From Flavobacteriaceae bacterium NBU2973 (GTDB lineage Bacteria > Bacteroidota > Bacteroidia > Flavobacteriales > Flavobacteriaceae): a DNA stretch of 64,000 nt. Under the pieces are notes generated by a model that had not been told where the DNA came from, searched no databases, and saw only the letters and a list, made by a program, of their open reading frames with translations. This document shows positions 43,927-53,150 of the stretch, piece by piece (positions within the stretch are counted from its first letter, which is position 1; each line of letters begins with the position of its first letter). Position numbers and translations under genes: made by a program. The stretch lies in assembly GCA_026162565.1 (NCBI GenBank), contig JAOEIQ010000001.1:124001-188000 (forward strand). The letters run 5' to 3'.

Positions 43927-44699
43927 TAATCCAGTATAATTTCTTCGTAACCAGAAGGTATTCTAAAAGGAAATCTTAATTCTTCGTTTAATTTAACAGA
44001 CTTGAACTCTAAATCAATTATAGTCTCATCATCTTTTTCTACAGCAATAATTTTTAATTGCTTTGGAAGTGTTTCATTCTCTATTTTTTGATAACTTAAA
44101 TAGTCTATCTCTAAAAAACGACTCTCTTGAGATTGAGATATTTGTTGCGAGTCCATTTTAAAATGTGTTGGATTAAAGAGCAAGAAAATTTCGAATAGTT
44201 CTTGCTGTTTTTTAGGAGCTAATACATACGATTTTTCATGAGTAGAGGCTTCAAAATCGCTCTTGTTTAATTCGAAGATTGCTTCACCTAACAGTAAGTT
44301 TTCCAGTTTTTGATAATCTATTTCAGTACCCAATAAATCGCTTAACAATTTAAAATCACCATCAAAATACTGGTTGTTTAATTTATCGTAAAAACTCACA
44401 TTATCAGGTGTTATTTTTGCCCTTGCTAAACCTAATGTAGCACTTAACCATATGGTTTTTCCTTTTTCTACTCTCAAAGTCACCGTGTAGCCACTAGACT
44501 TATTATCTTTAGTATAATCTATTTTTACTTTAGACTGAAGTGTTTTAAAATCGGCAACACTTTTGTTATGAGATTTGATAATCTGTTTTACAGAGACACC
44601 TTCTTCTAACTCACCAGAATTAGCGACACTTTTGGCAGATTTACAACCAAAAAAACTAATTAAAACAATGCATGAAATAAGTTGTTGAGTTTTTATCAT
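43926..44699 (-). CDS. LolA-like outer-membrane lipoprotein (DUF4292 type)
   Basis: 257 residues. The N-terminus QLISCIVLISFFGCKS is a lipoprotein signal with Cys near 19. The mature protein has a beta-rich, LolA/LolB-like pattern (VSVKQIIKSHNKSVADFKTLQSKVKIDY and the DDETIIDLEFKSVKLNEEL strand pair, split here by a loop). This fits DUF4292, a family that sits before EnvC-like genes in flavobacteria. It overlaps the TPR gene by 4 bp (ATGA) and the EnvC-like gene by 1 bp, so translation is coupled. A role in lipoprotein or LPS handling is possible. Confidence 0.82.
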   Translation of the reverse strand: MIKTQQLISCIVLISFFGCKSAKSVANSGELEEGVSVKQIIKSHNKSVADFKTLQSKVKIDYTKDNKSSGYTVTLRVEKGKTIWLSATLGLARAKITPDNVSFYDKLNNQYFDGDFKLLSDLLGTEIDYQKLENLLLGEAIFELNKSDFEASTHEKSYVLAPKKQQELFEIFLLFNPTHFKMDSQQISQSQESRFLEIDYLSYQKIENETLPKQLKIIAVEKDDETIIDLEFKSVKLNEELRFPFRIPSGYEEIILD

Positions 44700-46060
44700 T
44701 GTTGCTTATTAAGTAGGTTTTGTGCTTTTTTAGAAAACGCTTCAGATTTAGTAATATTACCTTTAAGGCGATAAGCAACACTCATTTGCTTGTAAAAATC
44801 GGCTTCCATTTTAGTGTCTTCAATAACATAATCTATACCTTCTTCTAAAGTTTGTAAGGCTTCAGTAGATTTATTTTGCCTATTTAAAGCCACACCATTT
44901 ACTAGATACAAAACGGCTTGAGAAGGATAGTTTTCTAAAGCTTGTTGACTTAATTTTATAACCTCATCATAGTTTTCTAAATCGATATGAAGCAGTAAGA
45001 TATTACGCAATATGCCAAAATTATTACGCTCTTTCTCTAACGCTAACTTGTAAAACTTAAGTGCATTAGCTTTGTCATCTTTTCGAAGATAAAATTGTGC
45101 AATCTCTACATTGGATTTACCGTTTTCTTCATCAGAAACCATAGAGGTAACCTCTAATAAATCTGTTTCGTATTTAGGATTTACCCTTACAAAAGACACA
45201 AAATCATTCAATACTTTTGCTTTAGCATCTGAATTAACTTTTGCGCTTTTTAAGGCTATTTTCATTGATGCAATTCCTTTATCAATTTCATTATTGCTTA
45301 AATAAAATTTATACAACGCTAAATGAACCATTTCAGATTCAGGTTTGATAGCTAATAAATTTTTTGCTGCCTTAAAAGCCTTTTCGTTCTCACCATTCTC
45401 ACTATATCTGTAGATAAGTGTTAAATGACTGGTTTCGTCGTCTGGATTGTTAGCAACTCGTTCTTCTAAATTTTCTATACGATCTTTACTGCGGCCTGTA
45501 ATATCATAAATTCTATTTCTTAAATAATCTCTAGGAAGAGACACGCCATATTGAGCATCCAACTCATCTAAAATTTTAAGGGCATTCTTATAATCTTTAT
45601 CCTCAAAATAAGCAGTGGCTAAATCCTCTTTATAATCAGGATGGTATTTAACTAATTGCTTGAGGGTTTTTATAGCCTTATTTAAATCGTTTTGCTGATA
45701 GTAGACATCATACATTTCATCTAAATACCATTCATTACTTTCATCTTTAGAAATCGCTTTTTTTAGAGCTTCTTCTGCTTCACCAAAGTTTTTAAGCTTG
45801 TTGTAGTTTTTACCTAATTCGTAATATAAAACTGCTTGAGAGTTATCTAGCTTCAAACACTTTTCAAGTGCTTTTACAGCTTTATCATAGTTTTCAATAC
45901 CTTTCTGCTTAAGAGCTTCAAAAAAATACTCTTGAAATTGATCTTCAGCAATTCCGAGATCATCATCTGGCGTGCGATTAAAATCTACTTGCGCAAATGT
46001 TGACAGTGGAATAAGAATTATTCCAAGTAGAAAAATCAATATGTATTTTTTTTGTCTCAT
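44696..46060 (-). CDS. secreted tetratricopeptide-repeat protein
   Basis: 454 residues with a signal peptide (to about residue 23, PLSTFAQ). From residue 35 there are at least eight TPR units (KGIENYDKAVKALEKCLKL, LGKNYNKLKNFGEAEEALKK, VNGVALNRQNKSTEALQTLEEG). TPR domains mediate protein contacts; a scaffold in the periplasm or outer-membrane face is likely. It lies between the nucleotidyltransferase and the LolA-like gene, 40 bp after the former and overlapping the latter by 4 bp. Confidence 0.85.
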   Translation of the reverse strand: MRQKKYILIFLLGIILIPLSTFAQVDFNRTPDDDLGIAEDQFQEYFFEALKQKGIENYDKAVKALEKCLKLDNSQAVLYYELGKNYNKLKNFGEAEEALKKAISKDESNEWYLDEMYDVYYQQNDLNKAIKTLKQLVKYHPDYKEDLATAYFEDKDYKNALKILDELDAQYGVSLPRDYLRNRIYDITGRSKDRIENLEERVANNPDDETSHLTLIYRYSENGENEKAFKAAKNLLAIKPESEMVHLALYKFYLSNNEIDKGIASMKIALKSAKVNSDAKAKVLNDFVSFVRVNPKYETDLLEVTSMVSDEENGKSNVEIAQFYLRKDDKANALKFYKLALEKERNNFGILRNILLLHIDLENYDEVIKLSQQALENYPSQAVLYLVNGVALNRQNKSTEALQTLEEGIDYVIEDTKMEADFYKQMSVAYRLKGNITKSEAFSKKAQNLLNKQQ

Positions 46061-46100
46061 TTATAAAGCTCTAAACTTTGTCTCAAGAACCATTCAAAAT

Positions 46101-47120
46101 TTATTCCAAAACTGAATAGTCACCAATACTAATTTTAGAAAATTTACCATCATACTTCACATGATTTCCAATCATAGCCTCATCTAAATTAGCATTTTTA
46201 ATAATAGTATGTGTTTGTATTAAACTATTTTTAACGATTGAGTTTTCTACAGTACAGTTATTACCTATTGAAACGTTTGGACCTACTGTAGTATTCTTTA
46301 AAACAACATTTTCGCCTATAAAGCAAGGCTCGATAATATTAGAATTTTCTATAGTTACTGAATCAGCAACTAGTTGCTCTTCGTTATCGGCTTTTAAAAA
46401 CCCTAACATACGAGAATTAGTATCAATCGTAACTACTTTATTACCACAATCCATCCACTCATCAACAGTTCCAGTTTTAAAAACTCGTCCATCTGCCATC
46501 ATTCGTTTTATACCATCGTTAATTTGGTATTCGCCACCATTCATGATGTTTTCGTTAAGTACTTCTTGCAATTTTCCTTTTAAAACAGCTACATCTTTAA
46601 AATAATAAATGCCTATTACTGCTTGATCACTTACAAATGTTTCTGGTTTCTCAACAAGTTCTACAATTTCATTTTTATCATTTAGTTTAACAACACCATA
46701 GGCTTCTGGATTGGCTACTCGTTTTGTCCAAATAACACTATCTGCTTCTGCATCTAAATTAAAATCTGCACGAATTAAGGTATCTGCATAAGCAATAACT
46801 GCAGGTCCAGAAAGTGACTCTTTAGCGCACATAATAGCATGACCAGTACCTAATGGCTGGTCTTGTCTGTATATAGATGCTTTAGCCCCAAGCCCTTGTG
46901 CTAATTGTTGTAAGCTGTTTACAACAGCGTCTCCAAACCAAGCTGGATCTCCTAATACAAAAGCTATTTCTTCTATTGGTTGTTTTAAAACTTTAGCAAT
47001 ATCTTTTACTAATCTATGTACAATTGGTTGTCCTGCAACTGGAATTAATGGCTTTGGTACTGTTAAACTATGAGGTCGTAATCGTGAGCCTCTTCCTGCC
47101 ATTGGTACTATTATTTTCAT
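46101..47120 (-). CDS. sugar-phosphate nucleotidyltransferase with left-handed beta-helix
   Basis: 339 residues. The N-terminal nucleotidyltransferase fold (MAGRGSRLRPHSLTVPKPLIPVAGQPI; the GxGxRLxP signature and the PKP motif are visible) is followed by a hexapeptide left-handed beta-helix (about 240-325). The protein joins NTP and sugar 1-phosphate in building cell-surface polysaccharide; the exact sugar is unknown. The operon also carries a polysaccharide flippase. The ATG lies 1 nt after the dut stop if the GIY-YIG unit is removed. Confidence 0.9.
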   Translation of the reverse strand: MKIIVPMAGRGSRLRPHSLTVPKPLIPVAGQPIVHRLVKDIAKVLKQPIEEIAFVLGDPAWFGDAVVNSLQQLAQGLGAKASIYRQDQPLGTGHAIMCAKESLSGPAVIAYADTLIRADFNLDAEADSVIWTKRVANPEAYGVVKLNDKNEIVELVEKPETFVSDQAVIGIYYFKDVAVLKGKLQEVLNENIMNGGEYQINDGIKRMMADGRVFKTGTVDEWMDCGNKVVTIDTNSRMLGFLKADNEEQLVADSVTIENSNIIEPCFIGENVVLKNTTVGPNVSIGNNCTVENSIVKNSLIQTHTIIKNANLDEAMIGNHVKYDGKFSKISIGDYSVLE

Positions 47121-47127
47121 GTTACTG

Positions 47128-47141
47128 CCTGCGAAAGCAGG
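47128..47141. repeat. left terminal palindrome of the GIY-YIG unit
   Basis: CCTGC, GAAA loop, GCAGG; followed by TATC. The same end in reverse complement is at the other side, with AATC after it, so the shared inverted end is CCTGCGAAAGCAGG plus W-ATC. Confidence 0.75.
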
Positions 47142-47159
47142 TATCTTTTTTAGTTAAAC

Positions 47160-47474
47160 TTAATTTCTAATTCTGTTAAAATTTATATTCCAATTTGTAC
47201 TTAAATCTGCCCAAGTTGGATTCATTTCTTCTATTAATACAACTTTCCAATTTCTTTTCCATTTTTTAAATTGCCTCTCTCTTATTTCTGCATCTTTGAT
47301 ATTTTCAAACTCTTCAAAATAAATCAATTTATCACAATTATATTTAGCTGTAAACGCTTTAGGATAAACTTTTAGTTTATGTTCTTTTACTCTTTCATCG
47401 ATGTCATTTGTTATACCAATGTATAATACGCCATTTGGTTTATTAGTCATGATGTAGACATACCATAAATTCAT
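47160..47474 (-). CDS. GIY-YIG nuclease-domain protein
   Basis: 104 residues, a stand-alone GIY-YIG domain. The motif pair is WYVYIMTN (GIY position, with Y3, Y5) and VLYIGITNDI (YIG), followed by the conserved Arg in IDERVKEHK and a Glu in LIYFEEFENIKDAEIRERQFKKWKR. Family members of this size (YhbQ/UvrC-like) cut DNA, and some act as homing-type nucleases. The C-terminal region (WKVVLIEEMNPTWADLS) is typical of the Bacteroidota group. It is the only gene of the inserted unit and is not needed for the function of the surrounding operon. Confidence 0.88.
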   Translation of the reverse strand: MNLWYVYIMTNKPNGVLYIGITNDIDERVKEHKLKVYPKAFTAKYNCDKLIYFEEFENIKDAEIRERQFKKWKRNWKVVLIEEMNPTWADLSTNWNINFNRIRN

Positions 47475-47490
47475 TACAGTCGATTTACAG

Positions 47491-47510
47491 ATTCCTGCTT
47501 TCGCAGGAAT
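47491..47510. repeat. right terminal palindrome of the GIY-YIG unit
   Basis: ATTCCTGC, TTTC loop, GCAGGAAT: perfect 8-bp stem. Its core is the reverse complement of the left palindrome. Confidence 0.75.
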
Positions 47511-47513
47511 TGG

Positions 47514-47948
47514 TTACTTTACTCCTGTACTCCCAAAGCCACCTTCGCCTCGAGAGGTTTCAGAAAGCTCATCTACTTCTTCCCATTCAGCACGTTCGTG
47601 TTTTGCTATGACTAATTGCGCTATACGCTCACCATTTTCTATAGTAAAATCTTCGTTAGATAAGTTTACAAGGATAACGCCTATTTCTCCTCTATAATCT
47701 GCATCAACAGTTCCAGGGGCATTTAAAACGGTTATCCCTTTTTTTGCAGCTAAACCACTTCGTGGTCTCACTTGTGCTTCTGTCCCAATTGGCAACTCTA
47801 TAAACAAGCCTGTTTTTACAATGGTTCGCTCCAGAGGTTTTAAAGTTATAGGTTCACTAATATTAGCACGTAAATCCATCCCTGCAGACGCAATGGTTTC
47901 GTAATCTGGTAAGTCGTGATTGGATTTGTTAATTATTTTTATGTTCAT
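47514..47948 (-). CDS. dut: dUTP diphosphatase
   Basis: 144 residues, trimeric-type dUTPase. The conserved motifs are AGMDLRA (1), PRSGLA (2), [13 protein letters not shown] (3), ERIAQLV (4) and the C-terminal glycine-rich [10 protein letters not shown] (5). It hydrolyses dUTP to dUMP, limiting uracil incorporation and feeding dTMP synthesis. It overlaps the flippase gene by 4 bp. Its stop codon is inside the 6-bp repeat flanking the GIY-YIG unit. Confidence 0.97.
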   Translation of the reverse strand: MNIKIINKSNHDLPDYETIASAGMDLRANISEPITLKPLERTIVKTGLFIELPIGTEAQVRPRSGLAAKKGITVLNAPGTVDADYRGEIGVILVNLSNEDFTIENGERIAQLVIAKHERAEWEEVDELSETSRGEGGFGSTGVK

Positions 47949-49375
47949 TTATTACTTAATAATTGTTTCAATTCTTTCTTTTCTAAAATAATAACTGTTC
48001 CTAAAAACAGAAGTAAAAATACAGTTCCTATGATAATGTTCTTTTCAAAATAATAATAACTTAAAAATGCTAACGTCGAACTTGTTACTAAATACAATAC
48101 TATGCGATTAACTTGATAAGGAACTGCATAATGTTTTCTTCCTAATACATAAGAAATAATCATCATAAATCCATATGCTAAAAGCGTTGTGTAGGCTGAA
48201 GCCATAAATCCTATTTTAGGAATAAAAATCATATTAAAAACAATCGTTACTAAAGCTCCTATTAAGGAAATATACATGCCATAATGTGTTTGGTCTGTAA
48301 GTTTATACCAAATTGATAAGTTATGATAAATACCTAAACAGAGATTTGCCAGGAGTACAATTGGTACAATATCTAAAGCGATTAAATAACTTTGATTTTT
48401 AATAATAATTGGTGTTACAACATCTATAAAAACGGTTACTAATAATAATCCTAAAGCACCACAAATAGTAAAATACTTGAGTATGGTTGCATAGTTAGCT
48501 TTGGCGTTTTCGGCTTTTGCATGATTAAAGAAAAATGGTTCGGCTCCCATTCTAAAGGCTTGAATAAATAGGGTCATAAACACTGCAATTTTATAGCAGG
48601 CACTATACGCTCCATTAATATCTTGACCTAATGCTTCAGGAATAAACCATTTGTCAAAGTTTTCATTAATAACAAAAGCTAATCCCGCAACCATTATAGG
48701 TAAACCATACTTAAGCATTTGTTTAAATATAGTAGTATCGAATTGCCATTTAGTTTTAAAGAAATAAGGAGATACAAGAATAAGTACTACAATACTTGCC
48801 AAAAGATTTGCTATAAAGGTATACTCAACTTTTTCTGAAACTGTAAACACATCTTGTAATCCTTGTATACCAAAACTTTTAGACAGAAACGCAATATTTA
48901 AGCCTACTATAACAAGTACATTAATGATTTTTATTGTTGCAAATCTGACTGGTCGTCCAGTTACTCTTAAATATGCAAAAGGAATAACAATTAAAGCTTC
49001 TATAAGAATAATACTAACCAGTAAAACATAGAATTCTGGATTGATACGAAGTGCTTCTGAAATTTGAGCTTTAAAAGAAAATAGTAATACCGCAAATAGT
49101 ATGGTTGACGTTATTACAGAAATTAATGCAGTCGATAACACCTTTTGTTTTTCTTTATGCTTACTGAAAAATCTGAAGAATGACGTTTCCATTCCGTAGC
49201 TTAAAACAACATTAAAAAACGCTACAACTACATAAAATTCTGTATTTTCAGAATATTCATTGTTTTTAAAAACTCCTGTGTACAATGGAACTAATAAGAA
49301 ATTTATAAGCCTAGGAAGAACTACAGCTAGACCATAAATAAACGTATCCTTAACAAACGATTTTAATACACTCAA
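47945..49375 (-). CDS. polysaccharide flippase (Wzx/MATE-like)
   Basis: 476 residues with about 14 predicted membrane helices (for example [20 protein letters not shown] and [20 protein letters not shown]), matching the polysaccharide biosynthesis/oligosaccharide flippase family. It would move lipid-linked surface-polysaccharide units across the inner membrane. It is the first gene of the operon ending with the EnvC-like gene; dut starts inside its last codons. No Wzy or glycosyltransferase genes are adjacent. Confidence 0.9.
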   Translation of the reverse strand: MSVLKSFVKDTFIYGLAVVLPRLINFLLVPLYTGVFKNNEYSENTEFYVVVAFFNVVLSYGMETSFFRFFSKHKEKQKVLSTALISVITSTILFAVLLFSFKAQISEALRINPEFYVLLVSIILIEALIVIPFAYLRVTGRPVRFATIKIINVLVIVGLNIAFLSKSFGIQGLQDVFTVSEKVEYTFIANLLASIVVLILVSPYFFKTKWQFDTTIFKQMLKYGLPIMVAGLAFVINENFDKWFIPEALGQDINGAYSACYKIAVFMTLFIQAFRMGAEPFFFNHAKAENAKANYATILKYFTICGALGLLLVTVFIDVVTPIIIKNQSYLIALDIVPIVLLANLCLGIYHNLSIWYKLTDQTHYGMYISLIGALVTIVFNMIFIPKIGFMASAYTTLLAYGFMMIISYVLGRKHYAVPYQVNRIVLYLVTSSTLAFLSYYYFEKNIIIGTVFLLLFLGTVIILEKKELKQLLSNK

Positions 49376-49433
49376 GAATTGTGTTTTTGTAGGCTAAATG
49401 TACGTTTTTAGCTCAAAGCAACCAAAGATAAAA

Positions 49434-49946
49434 TCAGTTCTTACTCATTGGAACACTCATCATTGGAGTTGAGGCTTTTTCTACAACATTTTCTATTTTA
49501 AAGTATTTCGTTATATCATCCTCTTGATAGCTAACCACACATTGATTATCTTCTAATTCGAATGGGATTTTTTCCGGGAGTTCAGACAACTTATTACCAT
49601 ATTCCTTTTTTGAATCTCCACTCATAATAATATCCTGTTTTTCATTGTTCAAATCTGTTTTAATTCTCCCAATAAATACTTTACTATTATCAGATTGAAT
49701 AGTAAGTTTTGCTTTTTTACCTCTAAAATATACACTGTCCAATTTTACTGAATAATCTGAAACTGGAATATAGATATCAATTCCTGATCCTCCTCCTCTA
49801 GCTCCAGCAACCCAACTTTGACAATACACTTTGCCAAAACTTGTTGGTGCTTTATCTTGTAACTTTTGCGCGCTAGAACATTGAGAAAAACTTGTCATAA
49901 TTAACGATAGTAATATTAAGCCTAAAAATTTATTTAAAGTTTTCAT
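49434..49946 (-). CDS. secreted putative lipoprotein of unknown function
   Basis: 170 residues from MKTLNKFLGLILLSLIM, an ATG chosen because it gives a signal sequence with a possible lipobox SQC near residue 23. The mature protein begins SSAQKLQDK and includes FGKVYCQSWVAGARGGGSGIDIYIPVSD and a beta-rich core. I do not recognise the family. It stands between the end of the atp operon and the flippase operon on the same strand but is separated from the atp genes by a terminator. Confidence 0.65.
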   Translation of the reverse strand: MKTLNKFLGLILLSLIMTSFSQCSSAQKLQDKAPTSFGKVYCQSWVAGARGGGSGIDIYIPVSDYSVKLDSVYFRGKKAKLTIQSDNSKVFIGRIKTDLNNEKQDIIMSGDSKKEYGNKLSELPEKIPFELEDNQCVVSYQEDDITKYFKIENVVEKASTPMMSVPMSKN

Positions 49947-49998
49947 AAAATATTTTAAGTGTTTATAAATATACAGAATCAAAAGTTATTCCATAAAA

Positions 49999-50024
49999 AA
50001 AGCCTTACTAGAAAGTAAGACTTT
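49999..50024 (-). terminator. terminator of the ATP synthase operon
   Basis: On the reverse strand AAAGTCTTACT, loop, AGTAAGGCTTT (one mismatch) followed by T residues, about 80 bp after the atpG stop. Confidence 0.75.
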
Positions 50025-50052
50025 AATATTATTTACATTTAGTAAAGCTAGC

Positions 50053-50073
50053 TTAGTTATTCAATGCTTCAGC
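50053..50073 (-). pseudogene. second copy of the atpG C-terminal codons (scar)
   Basis: The reverse strand reads GCT GAA GCA TTG AAT AAC TAA, encoding AEALNN-stop, the same seven codons as the real atpG end 31 bp upstream (GCA GAG GCA CTT AAC AAT TAG), but using different synonymous codons at five of six positions and the stop. The frame just before it is closed by TAA and shows no atpG-like residues. The separating stretch contains GGAACGTAGTGTAGTC, a repeat-like phrase. It fits a relic of a divergent atpG allele left by recombination. Confidence 0.6.
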
Positions 50074-50103
50074 CTTTTAAAATTTGACTACACTACGTTC
50101 CGT

Positions 50104-50964
50104 CTAATTGTTAAGTGCCTCTGCACCACCAACAATTTCTAAAATTTCGTTAGTAATAGCTGCTTGACGTGCTTTATTGTAAGTTAGCTTTAGTTGATCT
50201 CTCAATTCTGTAGCATTATCAGTCGCTTTATGCATTGCTGTCATACGTGCACCATGTTCTGAAGCAAAACTATCTCTAATACCTTTAAATAATTGAGTTT
50301 TTAAAGACTTTGGAATTAATTGCTCTACGATTTCTATTTTAGATGGCTCAAAAATATAATCTAGATTAACATTAGCATCTTCTTCAACTGGAACAATTGG
50401 TAAAAATTGTTCTGTCATTACTTCTTGTGTAGCTGCGTTTTTAAATTTATTATATACTAATTCGATTTTATCGAACTCTCCTTCAACAAATTTATCCATT
50501 AACATTTCTGCGATTTCAGCTACATTATCGAAAGTTAAGTTGTCAAAAACTTCACTTTTATTAGCGATTACAATGCCACTTTTTGAAAAAGCATCATTAG
50601 CTTTTTTACCAATAGCCAAAACAGACACATTTTTATCAGCATAAACATTACTAATTAAATTTTGTGTTTGTTTTATAATGTTAGAGTTAAATGCACCACA
50701 CAATCCTCTATTAGATGTTATAGCAACAACTAAAACATTATTTACCTCACGTTGCGTTGCATATTTACTTCCAGAATCAGCATCTAAGGTAGCACTCAAG
50801 CTTTGTAAAAGCTCTGTTAACTTATCTGCATATGGACGCATTGCAGTAATAGCATCTTGAGCCTTCTTTAGCTTTGCTGCAGATACCATTTTCATGGCAC
50901 TTGTAATCTGCATCGTAGAAGACACTGATGATATTCTGTTACGTATTTCTTTTAAATTTGCCAT
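50104..50964 (-). CDS. atpG: ATP synthase F1 subunit gamma
   Basis: 286 residues. The N-terminal MANLKEIRNRISSVSSTMQITSAMKMVSAAKL and C-terminal region ARMTAMHKATDNATELRDQL form the antiparallel coiled-coil shaft that turns inside F1. It links rotation of the c-ring to catalysis. It is the last gene of the cluster; beta and epsilon are not here. The start codon lies in a palindrome, and a scar copy of its last codons lies downstream. Confidence 0.96.
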   Translation of the reverse strand: MANLKEIRNRISSVSSTMQITSAMKMVSAAKLKKAQDAITAMRPYADKLTELLQSLSATLDADSGSKYATQREVNNVLVVAITSNRGLCGAFNSNIIKQTQNLISNVYADKNVSVLAIGKKANDAFSKSGIVIANKSEVFDNLTFDNVAEIAEMLMDKFVEGEFDKIELVYNKFKNAATQEVMTEQFLPIVPVEEDANVNLDYIFEPSKIEIVEQLIPKSLKTQLFKGIRDSFASEHGARMTAMHKATDNATELRDQLKLTYNKARQAAITNEILEIVGGAEALNN

Positions 50965-50994
50965 ATTTTAAAATATGTGCTCACTTCAGTGAGC
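50962..50994. promoter_or_regulatory. two palindromes in the atpA-atpG gap
   Basis: CATATTTTAAAATATG (50962-50977) is a perfect palindrome whose left end is the atpG start codon, and GCTCACT/AGTGAGC (50979-50994) is a second hairpin directly beside it. Together they fill the 36-bp gap. They may slow or modulate atpG translation, or be REP-like. Confidence 0.5.
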
Positions 50995-51000
50995 GTGAAA

Positions 51001-52581
51001 TTATGCTCTATACTTACCTGATAAATCTTTTGCTACAGTTGTTAATGTATCTGTAACTTCATCAGTTAATTTTCCTGCTTTTAATGTAGCTAGTACATCA
51101 CTATGTTTAGCTTTTAAGAACTCGATATAATCTCTTTCAAATTCTTTTACTTTCTCTACAGGAACGTCTCTTAATAAGTTTTTAGATCCAGCATAAATAA
51201 TTGCTACTTGATCCTCTACTGTAAATGGATCGTTTTGAGCTTGCTTTAAGATCTCAACATTACGTTTTCCTTTTTCAATTACATTTAATGTAGCTGCATC
51301 AAGGTCAGATCCAAACTTTGCGAATGCTTCTAATTCACGGAATTGAGCTTGGTCTAATTTTAAAGTACCTGCTACCTTTTTCATTGATTTAATCTGTGCA
51401 GAACCTCCAACACGTGATACAGAAATACCTACGTTAATTGCTGGACGAACACCAGAGTTAAATAAATCTGACTCCAAGAAAATCTGTCCGTCAGTAATAG
51501 AAATTACGTTAGTTGGAATATAAGCTGATACATCACCTGCTTGTGTTTCAATAATTGGTAATGCTGTTAACGATCCACCACCTTTAACAATTGGTTTTAA
51601 AGAGTCTGGTAAATCATTCATGTTTTTTGCAATATCATCATCTGCAATAACCTTCGCAGAACGCTCTAATAATCTAGAGTGCAAGTAGAATACATCTCCA
51701 GGATATGCTTCACGTCCTGGTGGACGACGTAATAATAACGATACCTCACGATAAGCTACCGCTTGTTTAGATAAATCATCATAAACAATTAACGCTGGAC
51801 GTCCAGTATCTCTAAAATACTCACCAATTGCTGCACCAGCAAAAGGAGCATATACTTGCATTGGAGCAGGATCTGATGCATTAGCTGCTACAATAACAGT
51901 ATAAGCTAAAGCTCCTTTTTCTTCAAGAGTTTTAGCAATTCCTGCTACAGTAGATGCTTTTTGCCCTACTGCAACATATACACAGAATACAGGCTCACCT
52001 GCATCGTAAAATTCTTTCTGATTTAAGATGGTATCAATACAAACAGTTGTTTTACCTGTTTGACGGTCTCCAATAACCAACTCACGTTGTCCTCTACCAA
52101 CTGGAATCATGGCATCAATCGACTTGATTCCTGTTTGCATTGGCTCGTCTACTGGTTGACGGTAAATTACACCTGGTGCTTTACGCTCTAGTGGCATTTC
52201 ATATAAATCACCACCTATTGGTCCTTTACCATCAATTGGATTTCCTAAAGTATCAACAACACGACCAACCATTTCTTCTCCTACTTTAATAGAAGCAATG
52301 CGATTAGTACGCTTTACAGTTGCACCTTCTTTGATTTCTTTTGAAGGTCCTAGTAATACAACACCAACGTTATCTTCTTCAAGGTTTAATACAATTCCTT
52401 CAAGACCATTTTCGAATTCAACTAACTCACCATATTGAGCGTTAGATAATCCGTAAACACGTGCGATACCATCACCAACAGTTAATACTGTTCCTACCTC
52501 GTCTAATGAAGCTCCTGCTTCAAAACCTGATAGTTGTTGTTTTAAGATTGCTGATATTTCAGCTGGTTTTACTTCTGCCAT
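51001..52581 (-). CDS. atpA: ATP synthase F1 subunit alpha
   Basis: 526 residues, of normal bacterial length plus a little. Walker [10 protein letters not shown] (near residue 172), the beta-barrel start [17 protein letters not shown] and the signature [14 protein letters not shown] are visible. It carries the non-catalytic nucleotide sites of F1. It lies 27 bp after atpH and 36 bp before atpG in the minus-strand operon. Confidence 0.98.
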   Translation of the reverse strand: MAEVKPAEISAILKQQLSGFEAGASLDEVGTVLTVGDGIARVYGLSNAQYGELVEFENGLEGIVLNLEEDNVGVVLLGPSKEIKEGATVKRTNRIASIKVGEEMVGRVVDTLGNPIDGKGPIGGDLYEMPLERKAPGVIYRQPVDEPMQTGIKSIDAMIPVGRGQRELVIGDRQTGKTTVCIDTILNQKEFYDAGEPVFCVYVAVGQKASTVAGIAKTLEEKGALAYTVIVAANASDPAPMQVYAPFAGAAIGEYFRDTGRPALIVYDDLSKQAVAYREVSLLLRRPPGREAYPGDVFYLHSRLLERSAKVIADDDIAKNMNDLPDSLKPIVKGGGSLTALPIIETQAGDVSAYIPTNVISITDGQIFLESDLFNSGVRPAINVGISVSRVGGSAQIKSMKKVAGTLKLDQAQFRELEAFAKFGSDLDAATLNVIEKGKRNVEILKQAQNDPFTVEDQVAIIYAGSKNLLRDVPVEKVKEFERDYIEFLKAKHSDVLATLKAGKLTDEVTDTLTTVAKDLSGKYRA

Positions 52582-52608
52582 CTTATTATTTATTTGGATA
52601 TAAATATC

Positions 52609-53145
52609 CTAGTTTAATGTAAATTCTCTTTTTAACTTATTTAATTTATTTGCAACACTTGCATTGTATTGGATATCTCCAACACGTAAAATGAAACCAC
52701 CTAAAATGCTTTCATCTATAATACTTTCTACCTCAACATCTTTGCCTGTAAGCTCTTTTACTTTAGCTAATACTTTTACTTTTAACTCATCTGTTAATGG
52801 AACAGCAGTTGTAACTTGTGCAACTTGAGTTCCTTTAGACTCATCAAACAAACGTGTGTAACTTGCAGCAACATGCGCTAAAAGTGGTAATCGCTTATTT
52901 GTAATTAAAGTATCTACTAAATTAGAAGTAATAGTGTTCATGTTTTTAAACACTTCTGACAACACTTCTTTTTTTGCTGAAGATTTTATTACAGGACTTT
53001 GAAGCATATTGTTCAAGTCTTTGCTTTCTGCAATTGCAGTTGCAATTTGCTTCATATCATTATTAACAGACTCTTCTGCTTTTTGATCTGTAGCTAGACT
53101 TAAAACTGCTTTTGCGTAACGTATTGCTGCTCTTACTCCTGCCAT
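52609..53145 (-). CDS. atpH: ATP synthase F1 subunit delta
   Basis: 178 residues. It shows the OSCP/delta N-terminal helical domain (RAAIRYAKAVLSLA) and the C-terminal signature DESILGGFILRVGDIQYNASV with the conserved Gly-Gly. It attaches F1 to the b-subunit stalk. The gene starts 5 bp after atpF. Confidence 0.94.
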   Translation of the reverse strand: MAGVRAAIRYAKAVLSLATDQKAEESVNNDMKQIATAIAESKDLNNMLQSPVIKSSAKKEVLSEVFKNMNTITSNLVDTLITNKRLPLLAHVAASYTRLFDESKGTQVAQVTTAVPLTDELKVKVLAKVKELTGKDVEVESIIDESILGGFILRVGDIQYNASVANKLNKLKREFTLN

Positions 53146-53150
53146 TATAA

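Larger units (their letters stand above)
47127..47512 (-). mobile_element. small GIY-YIG unit with palindromic inverted ends and 6-bp target repeat
   Basis: A 386-bp unit between dut and the nucleotidyltransferase gene. Its ends carry the same palindrome in opposite orientation: CCTGCGAAAGCAGG (47128-47141) on the left and CCTGCTTTCGCAGG (47494-47507) on the right. It is flanked outside by GTTACT direct repeats (47121-47126 and 47513-47518). Deleting the unit and one repeat gives the dut TAA, one C, then the next ATG, matching the tight spacing elsewhere in this operon. I read this as an insertion with a target duplication; no transposase is present, so movement may depend on the nuclease or on another element. 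Confidence 0.65.
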
